From Micromussa lordhowensis (lineage: Eukaryota; Cnidaria; Anthozoa; Scleractinia; Lobophylliidae), in assembly GCA_964020085.1 (NCBI GenBank), contig OZ026597.1, positions 12,365,944 through 12,429,943 on the forward strand: DNA of 64,000 nt, in the 5' to 3' direction. Below are positions 12,790 to 22,412 of this stretch, one piece after another; positions within the stretch are counted from its first letter, which is position 1; every line of letters begins with the position of its first letter. The position numbers were made by a program, and so were the translations under genes. Below the pieces are notes generated by a model, which saw nothing but the letters and a program-made list of their open reading frames with translations, was not told where the DNA came from and did not search any database.

Positions 12790-14014
12790 TTCATGCATAA
12801 AGAAAATGGAAAGCTAATGAAGCTAAACTCTCGAAGCAAAAACTGTGACCTTTAATGGCATAGTTCACAAATAGCATTACATAGCAAGATAGGGTATACG
12901 GTATTCATTCTAAAATTGAGATTATTAAAACTTATAAACAGACGATCAGACAATTGTAAACATGTCGGAGTTCAAATCATTAACTGTCTCAGTAATACTG
13001 AAAGCTTTCCGTTGTTTTTCTCAAGAATGCAAAGGTGAAGATATATATTCCTTATGACTTTCGTTTATGTGTAACACATCATGGTGGAACAATGCATGAG
13101 AATTCTCTCTTGTTTACTCTATTAGATGGTTAAAACACTTAAACAAAACCTTTTTATCAACAGCCTTCCTGAACCTTTACCAGACAATGTCGTATGTCTT
13201 CTACAAAGTATTTCTGATATTCTTCGTTATGGTTAATCTGACATGCAGATGGCTTAATCAAATCGAATGCCGTTTATAAAAATTACAATTAATTAAATGA
13301 GCAAAAAGTGCTATTTCTCAAACGAAATAGACTTGACACGCGAAACTATCAAATACCTGCAGTGAAGCTAGGAAGAGTTTTTTCTTTCTCCGTTGCCTGT
13401 CTTCAATTTACAACTACTTCATGTAAGGTAGTAAATGTTTAAAGGCATGCCGGGTTACACTGTTCGACGCATGTGCAAACTATGACTTGAGCATAAAGTA
13501 TCTTTCTGGCTTACCTACTGAACCACATATAGTTCAGCAATCTCAGACTCCAGTCTATGAGAGCAAGAATGACGAGGCCCCGATTTCAAAGAAGACATTA
13601 GCGAGGTCGAATTAGTTTTTTTACACTGAATTTATTACTCGGGTAGAAAAACTTATTCTGAACATATGCACCGGTAATGAGTTGTTTACTTGCATCCGAT
13701 TGGAACATAAATAATGGAATTGAGTGGAGCAAAGGAGTTGGAACATACAAAACGAATTCTGATGAGGAATATCAGCTCTATGGTCCCGCTTTCCCGACTG
13801 ACCGCAAAATTTTCAAAGGAATATTTCTCACAAGAGTCATCGTTATTGTTTCATAATAAAACAATGGCATCAAAAAGGCTAACCTCAGAGCCTGCACATG
13901 CGCTGAGCTGTGAAAGCATCTTTTTAATGAAGGCTCTGTGGACCGACTTCTGCACTTGCATTAATGTTTAACAATTTACATATTAATGGCATTTTTACGT
14001 TAGCCAATTTGTAT
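12790..14014. other. Intergenic flank and 3' UTR of RTK gene B
   Basis: 12790-12880 is the second half of the dispersed repeat split by the DNA transposon. About 13850-14014 is conserved with 52270-52442 downstream of gene C, so it is 3' UTR. I see no supported gene in between. The 85-codon reading frame at 13714-13971 runs antisense to the UTR and is not conserved as protein. Confidence 0.5.
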
Positions 14015-14216
14015 TTACAACTTAGTGTCTAGACTGCCGCTTGTTTCGTTGCTGTCGGAAAATGCCTCATTGTAATAAGCCTCGGTCTCATCCAGTTTCT
14101 CGAAATCAAAATAAGGAGTGTCCGTTGTCATCATTTCTTCCAGTTGTACAATCAGTTGTTCAAATGTTGGTCGTTCATCGGGCACCTCCTTCCAGCAGTC
14201 TGACATCATGTCATAT
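14015..14216 (-). CDS. RTK gene B last exon: helices H-I and C-terminal tail
   Basis: Starts at acceptor gccatcag with YDMMSDCWKEVPDERPTFEQ (kinase subdomain XI). It ends in a 30-residue tail with tyrosines in TPYFDF and EAYYNEAF that could be phosphorylation sites; the stop is at 14015-14017. Confidence 0.85.
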
Positions 14217-14576
14217 CTGATGGCAATTAACAAACATAAGAGAGATTACAAAAATAAGACCTGGACTTATCAACCCTCCAGGGTTTAGATGACCAAGCTG
14301 AAATCAGTGCATTTAACATTGAATGGGGAAAGTATCTTCCTGCTTTGACCCATGAATTTTTCTTTAAGCAGTTTTAATTAAACAGAAAAACCGGTTTGTT
14401 CTGAAACTAAATGTAATCATCCCTTTACAGTACACGTCAATTCTAAATTCGATCATTCATAGCCCACAAAACATATCAATGTAAAGGATTTTAAAATCCG
14501 TTTCTGTTACAACATAATATTTACAAAATTTCTCAACTACAAAATCAATTCAAAGAAGCAACAGTGATTTACTTAC

Positions 14577-14673
14577 AGCTCATCGGAACAGCTTTTTGGT
14601 CTGGCCATACGATACCCACTCTTAAGAAGCCTGTACAACTCTTTGTGGCCTGTTCCTGGATATGGAATGCCTC
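14577..14673 (-). CDS. RTK gene B exon: helix G
   Basis: A 97-bp exon with GGIPYPGTGHKELYRLLKSG then YRMARPKSCSDEL, typical of the tyrosine-kinase C-lobe. Acceptor cttgtcag and donor GTAAGT; phases fit both neighbours. Confidence 0.8.
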
Positions 14674-15297
14674 CTGACAAGAAATAAAGAAAGTACATCT
14701 AACTTCAAGTAACATATCAACGAACAGACACATCTCTCCAACACGAACTCATGAAAATATGAAGCGAAGGAAACATTTTCCAGGCACTCTTTTCGTTGAG
14801 TGCTGTAACACTGATATAAATTTTCTCCTCGATGATCTTTGACATTAATTCTAGATGATATATCTCCTTTAAACATTCTACGTCGTTCCACAAGCTACGT
14901 CTGTAGAAAGGTGACTTTCTTCAGTTGAATGTGAAATAAACGCAGGTTGCCCAACTCATTGCATGAGCGTTGTTATCGGATATTGCAAAACAACGCAAAT
15001 TTTAGAGTTTGTATGGGAATGTCACGAAAGTATTCATCCACTAGAAATAAGGAAACTGAGACAGTTTTTTCGCTTTCTGTTGTGAATTTTTGATGTTGTT
15101 GTAGAGGGTTTTACTCATATCTTTACTGTTTTCCCGGCTCCAATGAACTTAAGCTGATACCTGTCATATAAACTAACACAAAGGAAAGCGTTATATACAG
15201 CTGTTGTTCTCTTTAATTCAAAGTACATTACGTCGACTAATAAAGTTTCAGTTTAAGTTAAAGAGATGGTTATCTCCAAGTAATTATTAATTCTTAC

Positions 15298-15338
15298 CCA
15301 TTGTGGTCAACTCCCAGAGAACAACCCCGAAGGACCAT
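15298..15338 (-). CDS. RTK gene B exon: helix F (WSFGVVLWE)
   Basis: A 41-bp exon with acceptor catttcag and donor GTAAGA giving WSFGVVLWELTTM, the conserved helix F of tyrosine kinases. It is intact here. In gene C the matching exon has lost 7 bp (aggacca on plus). Confidence 0.8.
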
Positions 15339-15726
15339 CTGAAATGAATTAATGAAACAGGAAAAGAGAAATTTTTTTCATTCGCAATTCATCTACATAA
15401 ACTGGTCTATGTTCTAATTCAGGGTTAGCATGACTTATTCAACATGGTACAATCACGGCTCTCAAAACAATGAGATATTTTCCTCTCAGTCATGGATTTA
15501 TTTAAAATTTGAAAGGTGGGGGTTATGTGTTAGAGAAAAATTTTAATGTCTTCTTTCGTAATGCTTGCAATTTTTCTCACGTTTTCCAAGTCATTGTGGG
15601 TAGCTGTACATTGGGCCATTTATGGCAACGCTGTATAACTCAAAAGACCAACAAGCAAATACCTTAGTCGATCAGTTCTTCTAAGAAACAATCTCAGTAA
15701 ACAAGATAGGCCTCAAAATAACTTAC

Positions 15727-15938
15727 ACATCACTCTTAGTAGTGTATATGCTGTTGTGTAATGCCTCAGGAGCTGTCCATTTGATTGGAAGTTTTTTTGA
15801 GTGTTTCATTTCATATACATTGCCCTGAGTGTCGCGTAGCAGACCAAAGTCGGCAATCTTCACCACTCTGTCCTCGCCAAGAAGAATGTTCCGTGCTGCC
15901 AGATCACGGTGAACAAATCCTTTGCTAGCCAAGTATTG
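15727..15938 (-). CDS. RTK gene B exon: catalytic and activation loops
   Basis: A 212-bp exon with [20 protein letters not shown] (catalytic loop of a tyrosine kinase), [10 protein letters not shown] (magnesium-binding DFG), [12 protein letters not shown] (APE) and KSDV. All catalytic residues are present. It exits in phase 2 to the small exon 15298-15338. Confidence 0.85.
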
Positions 15939-15964
15939 CTGTTAAAATATATAATAACTGTATT

Positions 15965-16152
15965 CTTCGATACGCTGATGTAAGTGCCGGCACGAATAGC
16001 TAATATAATCTGTGTCACATAGCTCACACGTAAACTGATAACTCAGCGCTATTCAAACTGATAAATTGCGCCGTTCACCAATTTAAGTGTGATCTGTATG
16101 ATACAGATTATGTCAGCTATTCGTGCCGGCACTTACACCAGCGTATCGAAGA
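15965..16152. mobile_element. Foldback MITE in RTK intron (gene B copy)
   Basis: The left arm ttcgatacgctgatgtaagt and right arm acttacaccagcgtatcgaa are complementary, continuing inward through gccggcacgaatagct. The same element is at 54698-54883 in gene C, so it predates the gene duplication. Confidence 0.75.
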
Positions 16153-16205
16153 ACATAAAGGGTCAGCAATTGGACGTCATGATAATTATAGAGAGAGAAA
16201 TACAC

Positions 16206-17170
16206 AAGTCTGTCTCCGAAATTCAATTGTGGGCTTCAGCAAACAAACTTCCTTTGAATGAAGATAAGACTAAAGTACTCATGATTTCAGGGAAAAGACA
16301 AACAGAGAACATAAAAAGAAGTGACCTAGAAGTCATTGTTAACGACAAACAGCTGAGCATTGTGCATTGTGCCACCTTACTAGGTGTTGAAATTGATAGC
16401 AAATTAAGTTTTTATGAACATGTCGAGAAAGTTTGTAAAAAGCTTGCCTCCAGAATAGCTATCCTACGTAAGATCCGGGCCTGCCTTCCTCTTAATCAAC
16501 GGCTTCAGTATTATAATAGTGTTATTCGCCCTATTATGTCCTACGCTAATGTCATTTGGGCAAGCTGCGATAAGGAGTTGTTGTATAGAATTTTTAAACT
16601 GCAAAAGCGCGCTGCACGTGTTGTATGTTATGCGGATCGCTTGGCGTCATCAGTCGCATTGTTTAATATGTTGGGATGGATCCCTTTTTACGAGCAACAC
16701 AAAATTGACAAATGTGCATTAATGTATAAGCGTGTAAATGGGATGTTACCAAATTATCTAAACGATCACTTGGTTTTAAATAATAAGCGCCACTCCCGTG
16801 ACACTAGATATGCTACCATCAATGCTGTATGTCCTAAATATAAACGTGAAACTGAGGGTGGACGCTCTTTTGCTGTCACGGCTACGAAACTCTGGAACAA
16901 TCTACCCCTCCATACAAGAAAGCTGGACTCTGTAACATGCCTGAGGAAAAATATGTTCGCTAGGATTTTTAAAGAACAGTTGACTCTTAAACATTTCGTA
17001 GTGTAATTTGAATTTTATCTTATTTACATATATTAGCTATTTTTCCCGTGTATTTTAGTGTAATTTTATTGTACATAGTTGTGTTTTGGAGGGCCACAAG
17101 TTTATTAGCCTTGGGCTATTACGTGCTACCCTCCTTTATAAATAAAGGCTTTATTATTATTATTATATTA
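16206..17170 (+). pseudogene. CR1/L2-like non-LTR retrotransposon 3' fragment
   Basis: An open plus-strand frame (to the stop near 17006) gives the RT thumb and C-terminal region: LWASANKLPLNEDKTKVLM, LLGVEIDSKLSF, YANVIWASC and FAVTATKLWNNLP. RT motifs A-C are absent, as expected of 5' truncation. The 3' UTR ends aataaaggctttattattatt, a short tandem tail. The segment is absent from the paralogous intron of gene C (near 54930). Confidence 0.8.
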
Positions 17171-17495
17171 TAGAAGTCAGACCAGTGTCAGTTTCAGTTG
17201 GAACATAAACTGTAGCAATTTTTTTCGTTTCAACAATTTGGAGTTGAAATTGAAAGGAACACTTCACCTTAGCTGCTGAACGCCTTTTTATATTCAATGA
17301 GTATGTGTGATACAAGAGTGGCAAATCATTTTTCAGATGGGTAGCTAAGAGCAACAGATCAAAGCTTAATTTTTCAGAAACGTACTTTGTGACATCTCAA
17401 GTAATTCTTACAATGATCAGCGAAGTAGAATTTCAAAAGATATTCGACGGCTACAAAGATGTTATCAATCGAGTCTCATCGCTGACTCTACTTAC

Positions 17496-18158
17496 CATTC
17501 CGTTTGCAATTTGCCAGGCGAAACAAAGAAGATCGTTGGAATAAAAGTTGTCAGCGTGCTCGGCGTCTTCAGGGTGGTCGTCCTGAGGTGTGTTTGTGTT
17601 GATCTCCTTCTGTTCCTTTCTAATATGCGTCATTCTGCTGTCAGGCCCAGATACATCACATGTGTGATGTGGTTCTTTATCAATCCCAGATGGCCCAGCC
17701 ACTGGCAGAGACTCGCTGTGATCAGGATATTTGCATTCATTCTCCTCTTTCACTTCTTTGCCTTCCTTTCTTTCATCTTCACACTTTCCTTCTGTTTTTG
17801 TTTCAGTTTCCCGGCTGTGCCCCAAATTGCCGTCAGTTCTTTCGTCAGAAGAACCGACCAGTGCAGGTTCTTCCCTTGCTGTCCCATGTTCTCCTTTTAT
17901 AGAAACGATTACCTCCTTAACTTCATGGCAGTTCTGCTCAAGGTCCTCTTCTCTCTTTTCATCATCTTCTTCTTTGCCTGAAGCTTTGAAAACTAACGTC
18001 TTCCTCATCAACGCTTCCTCTTTCACCGTGATAAAGCTATTTGGCATGTTATTTTCAGTGCACCCTCCTGAGGTTTTGGTGCTTCCAATCTCGCCTTCAC
18101 TTGTGGCTTGTGCCAAATCGTTAAAAATCTCTCCATCGATACTATTCTTAAACTTCAT
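17496..18158 (-). CDS. RTK gene B exon: long acidic kinase insert and helix E
   Basis: A 663-bp phase 0-0 exon from acceptor attgtag to donor GTAAGT. About 195 residues of highly acidic, Glu/Lys-rich sequence (KEEDDEKREEDLEQ, TKTEGKCEDERKEGKE) precede the helix-E motif NFYSNDLLCFAWQIANGM. This makes the kinase insert over 200 residues, far longer than the usual RTK insert. It looks disordered. The paralogue in gene C has 4 more codons. Confidence 0.75.
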
Positions 18159-18659
18159 CTACAATTGAGAGATGACATGCATAATGAGTAGTTTCCCTAC
18201 AAATGTCTTAACTTCACTACTGGAAAATTGACAGCCATCCTTGCAATATTTAGTTTATTTAAAGTCATTGTAGATGAAAACTTGTTACACAGCATTTGAT
18301 TGCGGTAATCGTGCACTTCACTCTTTGTAGACTAACGGCCACCTCTCTACAACGCCCACTTTTTTTTCTCCCGGTGGACAGTTCATATATTGACTCTTAT
18401 GTTAACCTCTCTACAACGACCACCTCTCCACAATGGCAACGGACACTAAAGCGAGTCCCGACAACGAGCAGTTAACCAGTGACTGACGAACGATGTATAC
18501 AAAACCCATTTGTTATTGTTAAAGATCACGAAACTTGATCTGTACCACGCACCGTTGGTCTCTCTTTCTGTTTGATTTGTGTCATTGAGATATCTTGATT
18601 TTGTTGCGTTTTTATATGCTACAATAAGCATCTTTGTTTTATAAATACAAATAAAGGTT

Positions 18660-19040
18660 GTGTTTCGCGTTTCGCGCCCTGAGGGCTCGGTTTAACTGGG
18701 ACCTACAAGTCACGTGACATTGTTTTTCTCGTAGCTTTGGATTTTAGAAGTATGCATGTAAAATGTAGGCTAAGAAAGCTAGATATTTGCCGTTGAACGC
18801 CATAAGACTGAACGCTATCGTAACACACTCTTTTACGCTGACCGTCACAGGATCCATAGTGAGTAGTTTAGCCGTGGCTTTGTCATGTTTATTATGCAGT
18901 TCGTATTCGCTTTAGGTTTTCTAGCTTCTTCTACATCACCTTGTGCATTCCTTTTAGGTATTCGAACATATTAAACCTATCGACTTGTGTTGTGTTGGGA
19001 TCTGTGGATTGTTATTGCTGTGGTCAGTGCGAAACAGGTT
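18660..19040. other. Gene B intron segment absent from gene C
   Basis: Gene C runs directly from aataaaggtt to gcaccccg near 56410-56422. Gene B has about 380 extra bases between these points. No protein or clear element end is visible; it could be an insertion in B or a deletion in C. Confidence 0.4.
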
Positions 19041-19044
19041 GCAC

Positions 19045-19125
19045 CCCGAAATCAGCGACCATTTTCCTCAGCTCCCAAGGTGTCCGTTGTGAAGAGGTTC
19101 CACCGTAATGTATTTCTTTAATGTC
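19045..19125 (-). CDS. RTK gene B exon: start of kinase insert
   Basis: An 81-bp phase 0-0 exon (acceptor atttttcag) encoding 27 residues from DIKEIHYGG to KMVADFG. The donor GTGCAA is weak. The same 81-bp exon occurs at 56422-56502 in gene C, and its phase fits both neighbours, which supports it despite the poor donor. Confidence 0.5.
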
Positions 19126-19181
19126 CTGAAAAATAGCAATATTTTCAATCTCTCTCTCTACAAGAATCAACATTTTATAAC

Positions 19182-19290
19182 CTGTTGCCTTTTGCCTCTT
19201 AACCACTGAAGAAGATCCCCATGTGGAACATATTCCAAGATCAACATGATGGGCTCTGACTTCACCCAGTAGCCAAGCATGCTAAGAACA
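19182..19290 (-). pseudogene. RTK gene B exon, 3' half (hinge), beyond the nested insertion
   Basis: It continues the kinase N-lobe through YWVKSEPIMLILEYVPHGDL and LQWLRGKRQQ (beta5, hinge, helix D) to a CAG/GTTATA donor. Gene C shows this joined directly to the helix-C half. The donor of gene B (GTTATA) differs slightly from that of gene C (GTTAGA). Confidence 0.8.
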
Positions 19291-19344
19291 GATAATTTGG
19301 TTTTATCAACTGGGTTGATAATGTGAATTGTCCACCGTAAAGAG

Positions 19345-19395
19345 ATTCGAAAGCTGACGTTTCGAGCGTTAGCCCTTCGTCGGAGCGAATCAAGG
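19345..19395 (-). ncRNA. Hammerhead-ribozyme-like motif, PLE minus copy
   Basis: Same motif as at 41880-41935 on the opposite strand, with the same CCGACGA core variant, GAAA box and GTC site, and a slightly better paired stem I (gattcg/cgaatc). Confidence 0.55.
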
Positions 19396-19482
19396 AATTG
19401 TGGTTTGTGTGTGGTTTATATACAGAAATGTGGAGCTACGCTATTGGTTGGTGCCTGGCAACGTGAAAAACAACAGAATGAA

Positions 19483-20270
19483 TTAGTTGAATGAAAAGCG
19501 TTCGTTGATACCGTGAGGATTAAGAGTGCCGATTTGAAAAATAAATCTTTGTTCAAGAGTTTTACGGCTTTCTGTGCCTCCTTGATGTAGGGAGAGGCCG
19601 CAGACTGCCATATGTTGCTTAGAATGATTCGGCATATTAAAGTGTCTAGCAACCGGTTTAGAAGCGTCTTTATCGTCTCTCTCTACGTCGCGAAGGTGTT
19701 CTCGGAAACGGTCGCCTAGTCGTCTACCTGTTTCGCCGATATATAACTTTTTGCAAAGAGTGCAAGTTATACAGTAGATGACATTGGCTGAGGTACAGGT
19801 AAATTGATCTGTGATCTTAATGGATCGCTTGGGTCCCGACAATTTCTCAACGTTGTAAATGAAAGGACATGTTTTACATCGCGCGCGTGCGCATTTAAAA
19901 GTTCCAGGTTGTTCAGTCGTTTTGAATGCACTTCTAACTAAAAAGTTACCTATGTTTTTGTCGCGTTTGAATGAAATTAATGGCGGTTGCGAAAAGATTC
20001 TACCAGTATCGGGATCATTTTGAAGCAATTTAAAGTTTTTGAGAATGATGGATTTTACTGCGTGATTGTGAGGGTGAAATGTGAGGGTGAATGGAATTCT
20101 ATTATTATTCTCCTTCTGAGACGTTTGTAGTGCTGACTGCCGATCAATTTGTTGGGCACGATGATGGCCTGCTTGAACAACAGAGGCAGGATATCCACGT
20201 TTGTCGAAAAAATTGCACATTTCCTCTGATTTAAAGGAAAAATCAGAGTCCTCACTACAAAGGCGACGAA
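19483..20270 (-). pseudogene. PLE minus copy, 3' part: GIY-YIG endonuclease domain
   Basis: It encodes the linker and the C-terminal GIY-YIG nuclease typical of Penelope-like elements (VIYCITCTLCKKLYIGETGR, then DRFREHL and the terminal KTLEQRFIFQIGTLNPHG). The protein continues from the RT fragment at 40311-40690. The codon phase is preserved across the Polinton, so the frame was open when the Polinton arrived. The open frame seen today extends to 20319 only because 16 codons are read from the Polinton TIR. Confidence 0.85.
20265..20270. other. Polinton target-site duplication, left
   Basis: gacgaa, identical to 40311-40316. Removing the element and one copy rejoins the PLE reading frame without a shift. 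Confidence 0.9.
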
Positions 20271-20509
20271 AGTAGTGTAGGAATTGGGGGATCTGGCGCA
20301 ATTTCCGGATTTTACGCATCTCAGCGTAGTTAGTGTAAAAATCTGAGTCTAAAATATATGATATAATACACTAAAACAGCGTAGTTATGCGTAGGTAGTG
20401 TAAGTAGCGTAGATATCGTAAAAATTAGACATACTATTTTACGCTCAAAAATGCCTAAAATGCGTAGGATGTGTAGGATATAGTAAAATTTAGATTGTTC
20501 TCACGATGC
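20271..20509 (+). repeat. Polinton left TIR
   Basis: 239 bp, matching the right TIR except for one missing A (ggatgtgtagg versus ggatagtgtagg). It is rich in repeated GCGTAG/GTGTAG hexamers, for example tcagcgtag, atgcgtaggtagtgtaag and tagcgtagat. It abuts the stop of the first gene within 4 bp. TIRs of protein-primed elements act as replication origins and integrase binding sites. Confidence 0.95.
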
Positions 20510-20512
20510 GTT

Positions 20513-20995
20513 TCAGGAAATTTTAGCATCATACATCTTTAAATATTTATCAATAATTGGGCTATTATCAATCACGAAATTGTCAACGTTTGTCATTTGA
20601 TTAATTAAACTTTCTCGGTTAAGATCACCTGAGCGCATCGCTTCTCGAATCATTATTAACAAATGCTGGTAACTTTGATAGGCATAGGTACAATTTTGAA
20701 TTTTTAAGTCTAAACCTTTATGTTCCATATATCCTTTAACTAATAATGCCACTGTACTAATCGCTATTAGACTGATACCACCTGTTGCAATAGCACTAGC
20801 AATCCCACCTGAAGCGGTCAGAACAGAGAGTGAATTACCAATGAATTTGAGCAATTTAAATCTTTTGTAAGCCTTTTTGAAAGCCCAACATTTCCTATGA
20901 TAGCTTAGATAATAAGACTTTAGTTCGTCTACTTCATCAGTCGATAATTTGTCTGAAATATGATTCCAATCGAAAATATTCTTTTTAGCCACCAT
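20513..20995 (-). CDS. Polinton 160-aa two-helix membrane protein, function unknown
   Basis: Polar N-terminus, then about residues 50-90 form a hydrophobic hairpin (SVLTASGGIASAIATGGISL and IAISTVALLVKG). A conserved-looking helical region with CTYAYQSYQHLLIMIREAM follows. The two-TM plus helix layout resembles SLATT-type membrane proteins, but only in outline. I also believe similar uncharacterised proteins occur in other coral Polintons. It is the last gene of the minus cluster, ending 4 bp from the TIR; actataATG marks its start. Possible roles are membrane remodelling or host interaction; unproven. Confidence 0.6.
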   Translation of the reverse strand: MVAKKNIFDWNHISDKLSTDEVDELKSYYLSYHRKCWAFKKAYKRFKLLKFIGNSLSVLTASGGIASAIATGGISLIAISTVALLVKGYMEHKGLDLKIQNCTYAYQSYQHLLIMIREAMRSGDLNRESLINQMTNVDNFVIDNSPIIDKYLKMYDAKIS

Positions 20996-21013
20996 TATAG
21001 TATTTTATTATAT

Positions 21014-21274
21014 TTATAAATTAAAAACAATTTGATCACTATTATAGCCCATTTGGATTAATTCATCATATATTTTTTCAGTTTGATCACCTTGAAGGTT
21101 TACAGTTTGGTCTTTAATAAAACCGTTACACGCTAACTTTTTCTTCCAATCTTTTAAATTAAAACCTTCAATCTTTTCAAAAGATGTGATGAATTTTTTT
21201 CCCCTCTTTTCGAGAGAAATTTTAATAAACTTTCTACTTTCATCTATCAAAGAAGATAAACTTTTGATATCCAT
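21014..21274 (-). CDS. Polinton eIF1/SUI1-like translation initiation factor
   Basis: An 86-residue protein matching the SUI1 fold end to end: strand IKISLEKRGKKFITSFEKIE, helix with NLKDWKKKL, the signature ACNGFI, then VNLQGDQTEKIYDEL and a terminal strand. In eIF1 the CNG and LQGDQ segments are the most conserved, and the family controls start-codon selection on the 40S subunit. The length is that of a bare SUI1 domain without the eIF1 N-terminal tail. Start preceded by gaatagATG. It lies between the membrane protein and the fibre genes. SUI1 genes occur in some giant viruses; I do not know it as a standard Polinton gene. Identification is from motif recognition. Confidence 0.75.
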   Translation of the reverse strand: MDIKSLSSLIDESRKFIKISLEKRGKKFITSFEKIEGFNLKDWKKKLACNGFIKDQTVNLQGDQTEKIYDELIQMGYNSDQIVFNL

Positions 21275-21325
21275 CTATTCTTTGGATAAGATAAATTTTT
21301 CTAAAATGCGTTGAGTTGTATTGTC

Positions 21326-21600
21326 TAGATGAAACGCGTTTCCGGGAATCCCCTGTAGACATGAGTCATCAATTATTTTAGCTAACCATAGCTAGATGAA
21401 ACGCGTTTCCGGGAATCCCCTGTAGACATGAGTCATCAATTATTTTAGCTAACCATAGCTAGATGAAACGCGTTTCCGGGAATCCCCTGTAGACATATGT
21501 CATCAATTATTTTAATCAACCGTAGCTTTTAATCAATCATAGCTTTTAGTCAACCATAGCTTTTATTGTCTAGATGAAACGCGTTTCATAAACTCATTTG
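21326..21600. repeat. 67-bp tandem repeats with gaaacgcgtttc palindrome
   Basis: Three copies start at 21326, 21393 and 21460 and a partial fourth near 21571. Each begins tagatgaaacgcgtttccgg and includes agtcatcaattattttag. The 12-bp perfect palindrome gaaacgcgtttc recurs four times. Between the third and fourth copies a short sub-repeat (agcttttaatcaa) appears. The array fills the gap between the SUI1-like gene and the small fibre gene and may be a regulatory or protein-binding array. Confidence 0.85.
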
Positions 21601-21608
21601 CATATTAT

Positions 21609-22360
21609 CTAGACAGCTAAATCAATTTCAATCAATAAGTTTACCATCGCGTGTGTTACAGCCGAATTCGATGTTTTGCTTCGAAAATTGATCGTGTCAC
21701 CGGCTCGCATCGTAATCGGATCGCTGAAAATAGTCATCTTTGACCATTCATCCGCAGGTTTGACAATATTTAAATCTTTATCAGCACCATTGTGTACTAA
21801 GCCAACGATCACTTCAGATGCTTGCCTGTTTCCCGCGCAAACACAAATGCTGCCACGAACTATTTTACCGTCTACAGGACTAGGCCAACCATATTTCTTA
21901 TTTCGCTCACACCCATTGCCGAAACTCCATTGGAGACTGTTTTTAATCAATAGTCCATTTTCTTCTGCATAGACGGTGATGAACGGGTGGATGGAGGAAT
22001 TTGTACTTTGCGTCTTAGTCTCTAAATCATTGTAATCGACTTTGCTTTTTAATGCATCATTGAATTCGATTGCTAAAGTTCCTAAATCAGTAATCAAAGC
22101 GTAATCCTTTAAAGCAGATGAGTTAGTCTTTTTAGCTAGTTCGTTATTAACGTATTTAGTTGCCGCTTTTGTCTTTAATAAATCAGCGACGAAACGTTTA
22201 GTGGTTGCATCATGATCATCAATTGGAGCGGAAATGTTAGTTAATCTCTTGTTTTGTAAATGGAAATGGTTGTCTGGAGTTAATTTTAAGCCTAATACTT
22301 TTTTAACATTTTCTACTTTTCCTGTTGTTGATGGTTTGTCATGTTGTCCATTAGTAAACC

Positions 22361-22364
<4 letters not shown>
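21609..22364 (-). CDS. Polinton short fibre/tail-spike-like protein (251 aa)
   Basis: Shares its start with the 1091-aa fibre next door (MGFTNGQ versus MGFSNGQ) and the phage-fibre-like phrase RLTNISAPIDDHDATTKRFV, so it is a shortened paralogue. After a coiled-coil-like stretch (residues 60-115) comes a beta-rich C-terminal head of about 130 residues (SLQWSFGNG, GWPSPVDGKI, ICVCAG, MVNLLIEIDLAV), suggestive of a trimeric receptor-binding knob. It probably decorates capsid vertices. The start codon is preceded by a long (AT)n run. Confidence 0.7.

Positions 22365-22411
<47 letters not shown>
22365..22411. repeat. (AT)n microsatellite between the two fibre genes
   Basis: A run of more than 20 at units directly upstream of the short fibre ATG. 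It fits the TATA-next-to-ATG pattern of the element and may have expanded from such a promoter. Confidence 0.9.

Positions 22412-22412
<1 letters not shown>

Noticed and set aside
13714..13971. 85-codon plus-strand gene
   Set aside because: Lies antisense to the gene B 3' UTR and is not conserved as protein near 52270-52440.
16089..17006. Intact host gene of 305 codons
   Set aside because: Sequence is the RT C-terminal region of a CR1/L2-like element. Its first codons read a foldback MITE, and it is absent from gene C.
17511..18168. Plus-strand hydrophobic/serine-rich frames (also 55256-55925)
   Set aside because: They are antisense to the acidic kinase-insert exon; the Glu/Lys codons read backwards give Phe/Ser/Leu-rich sequence.
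19483..20319. 278-codon frame as one PLE protein
   Set aside because: Its first 16 residues are read from the Polinton TIR; the true PLE part begins at 20270 and continues at 40311.
21326..21600. CRISPR array
   Set aside because: The 67-bp units are near-identical throughout with no unique spacers, and this is a eukaryotic element.
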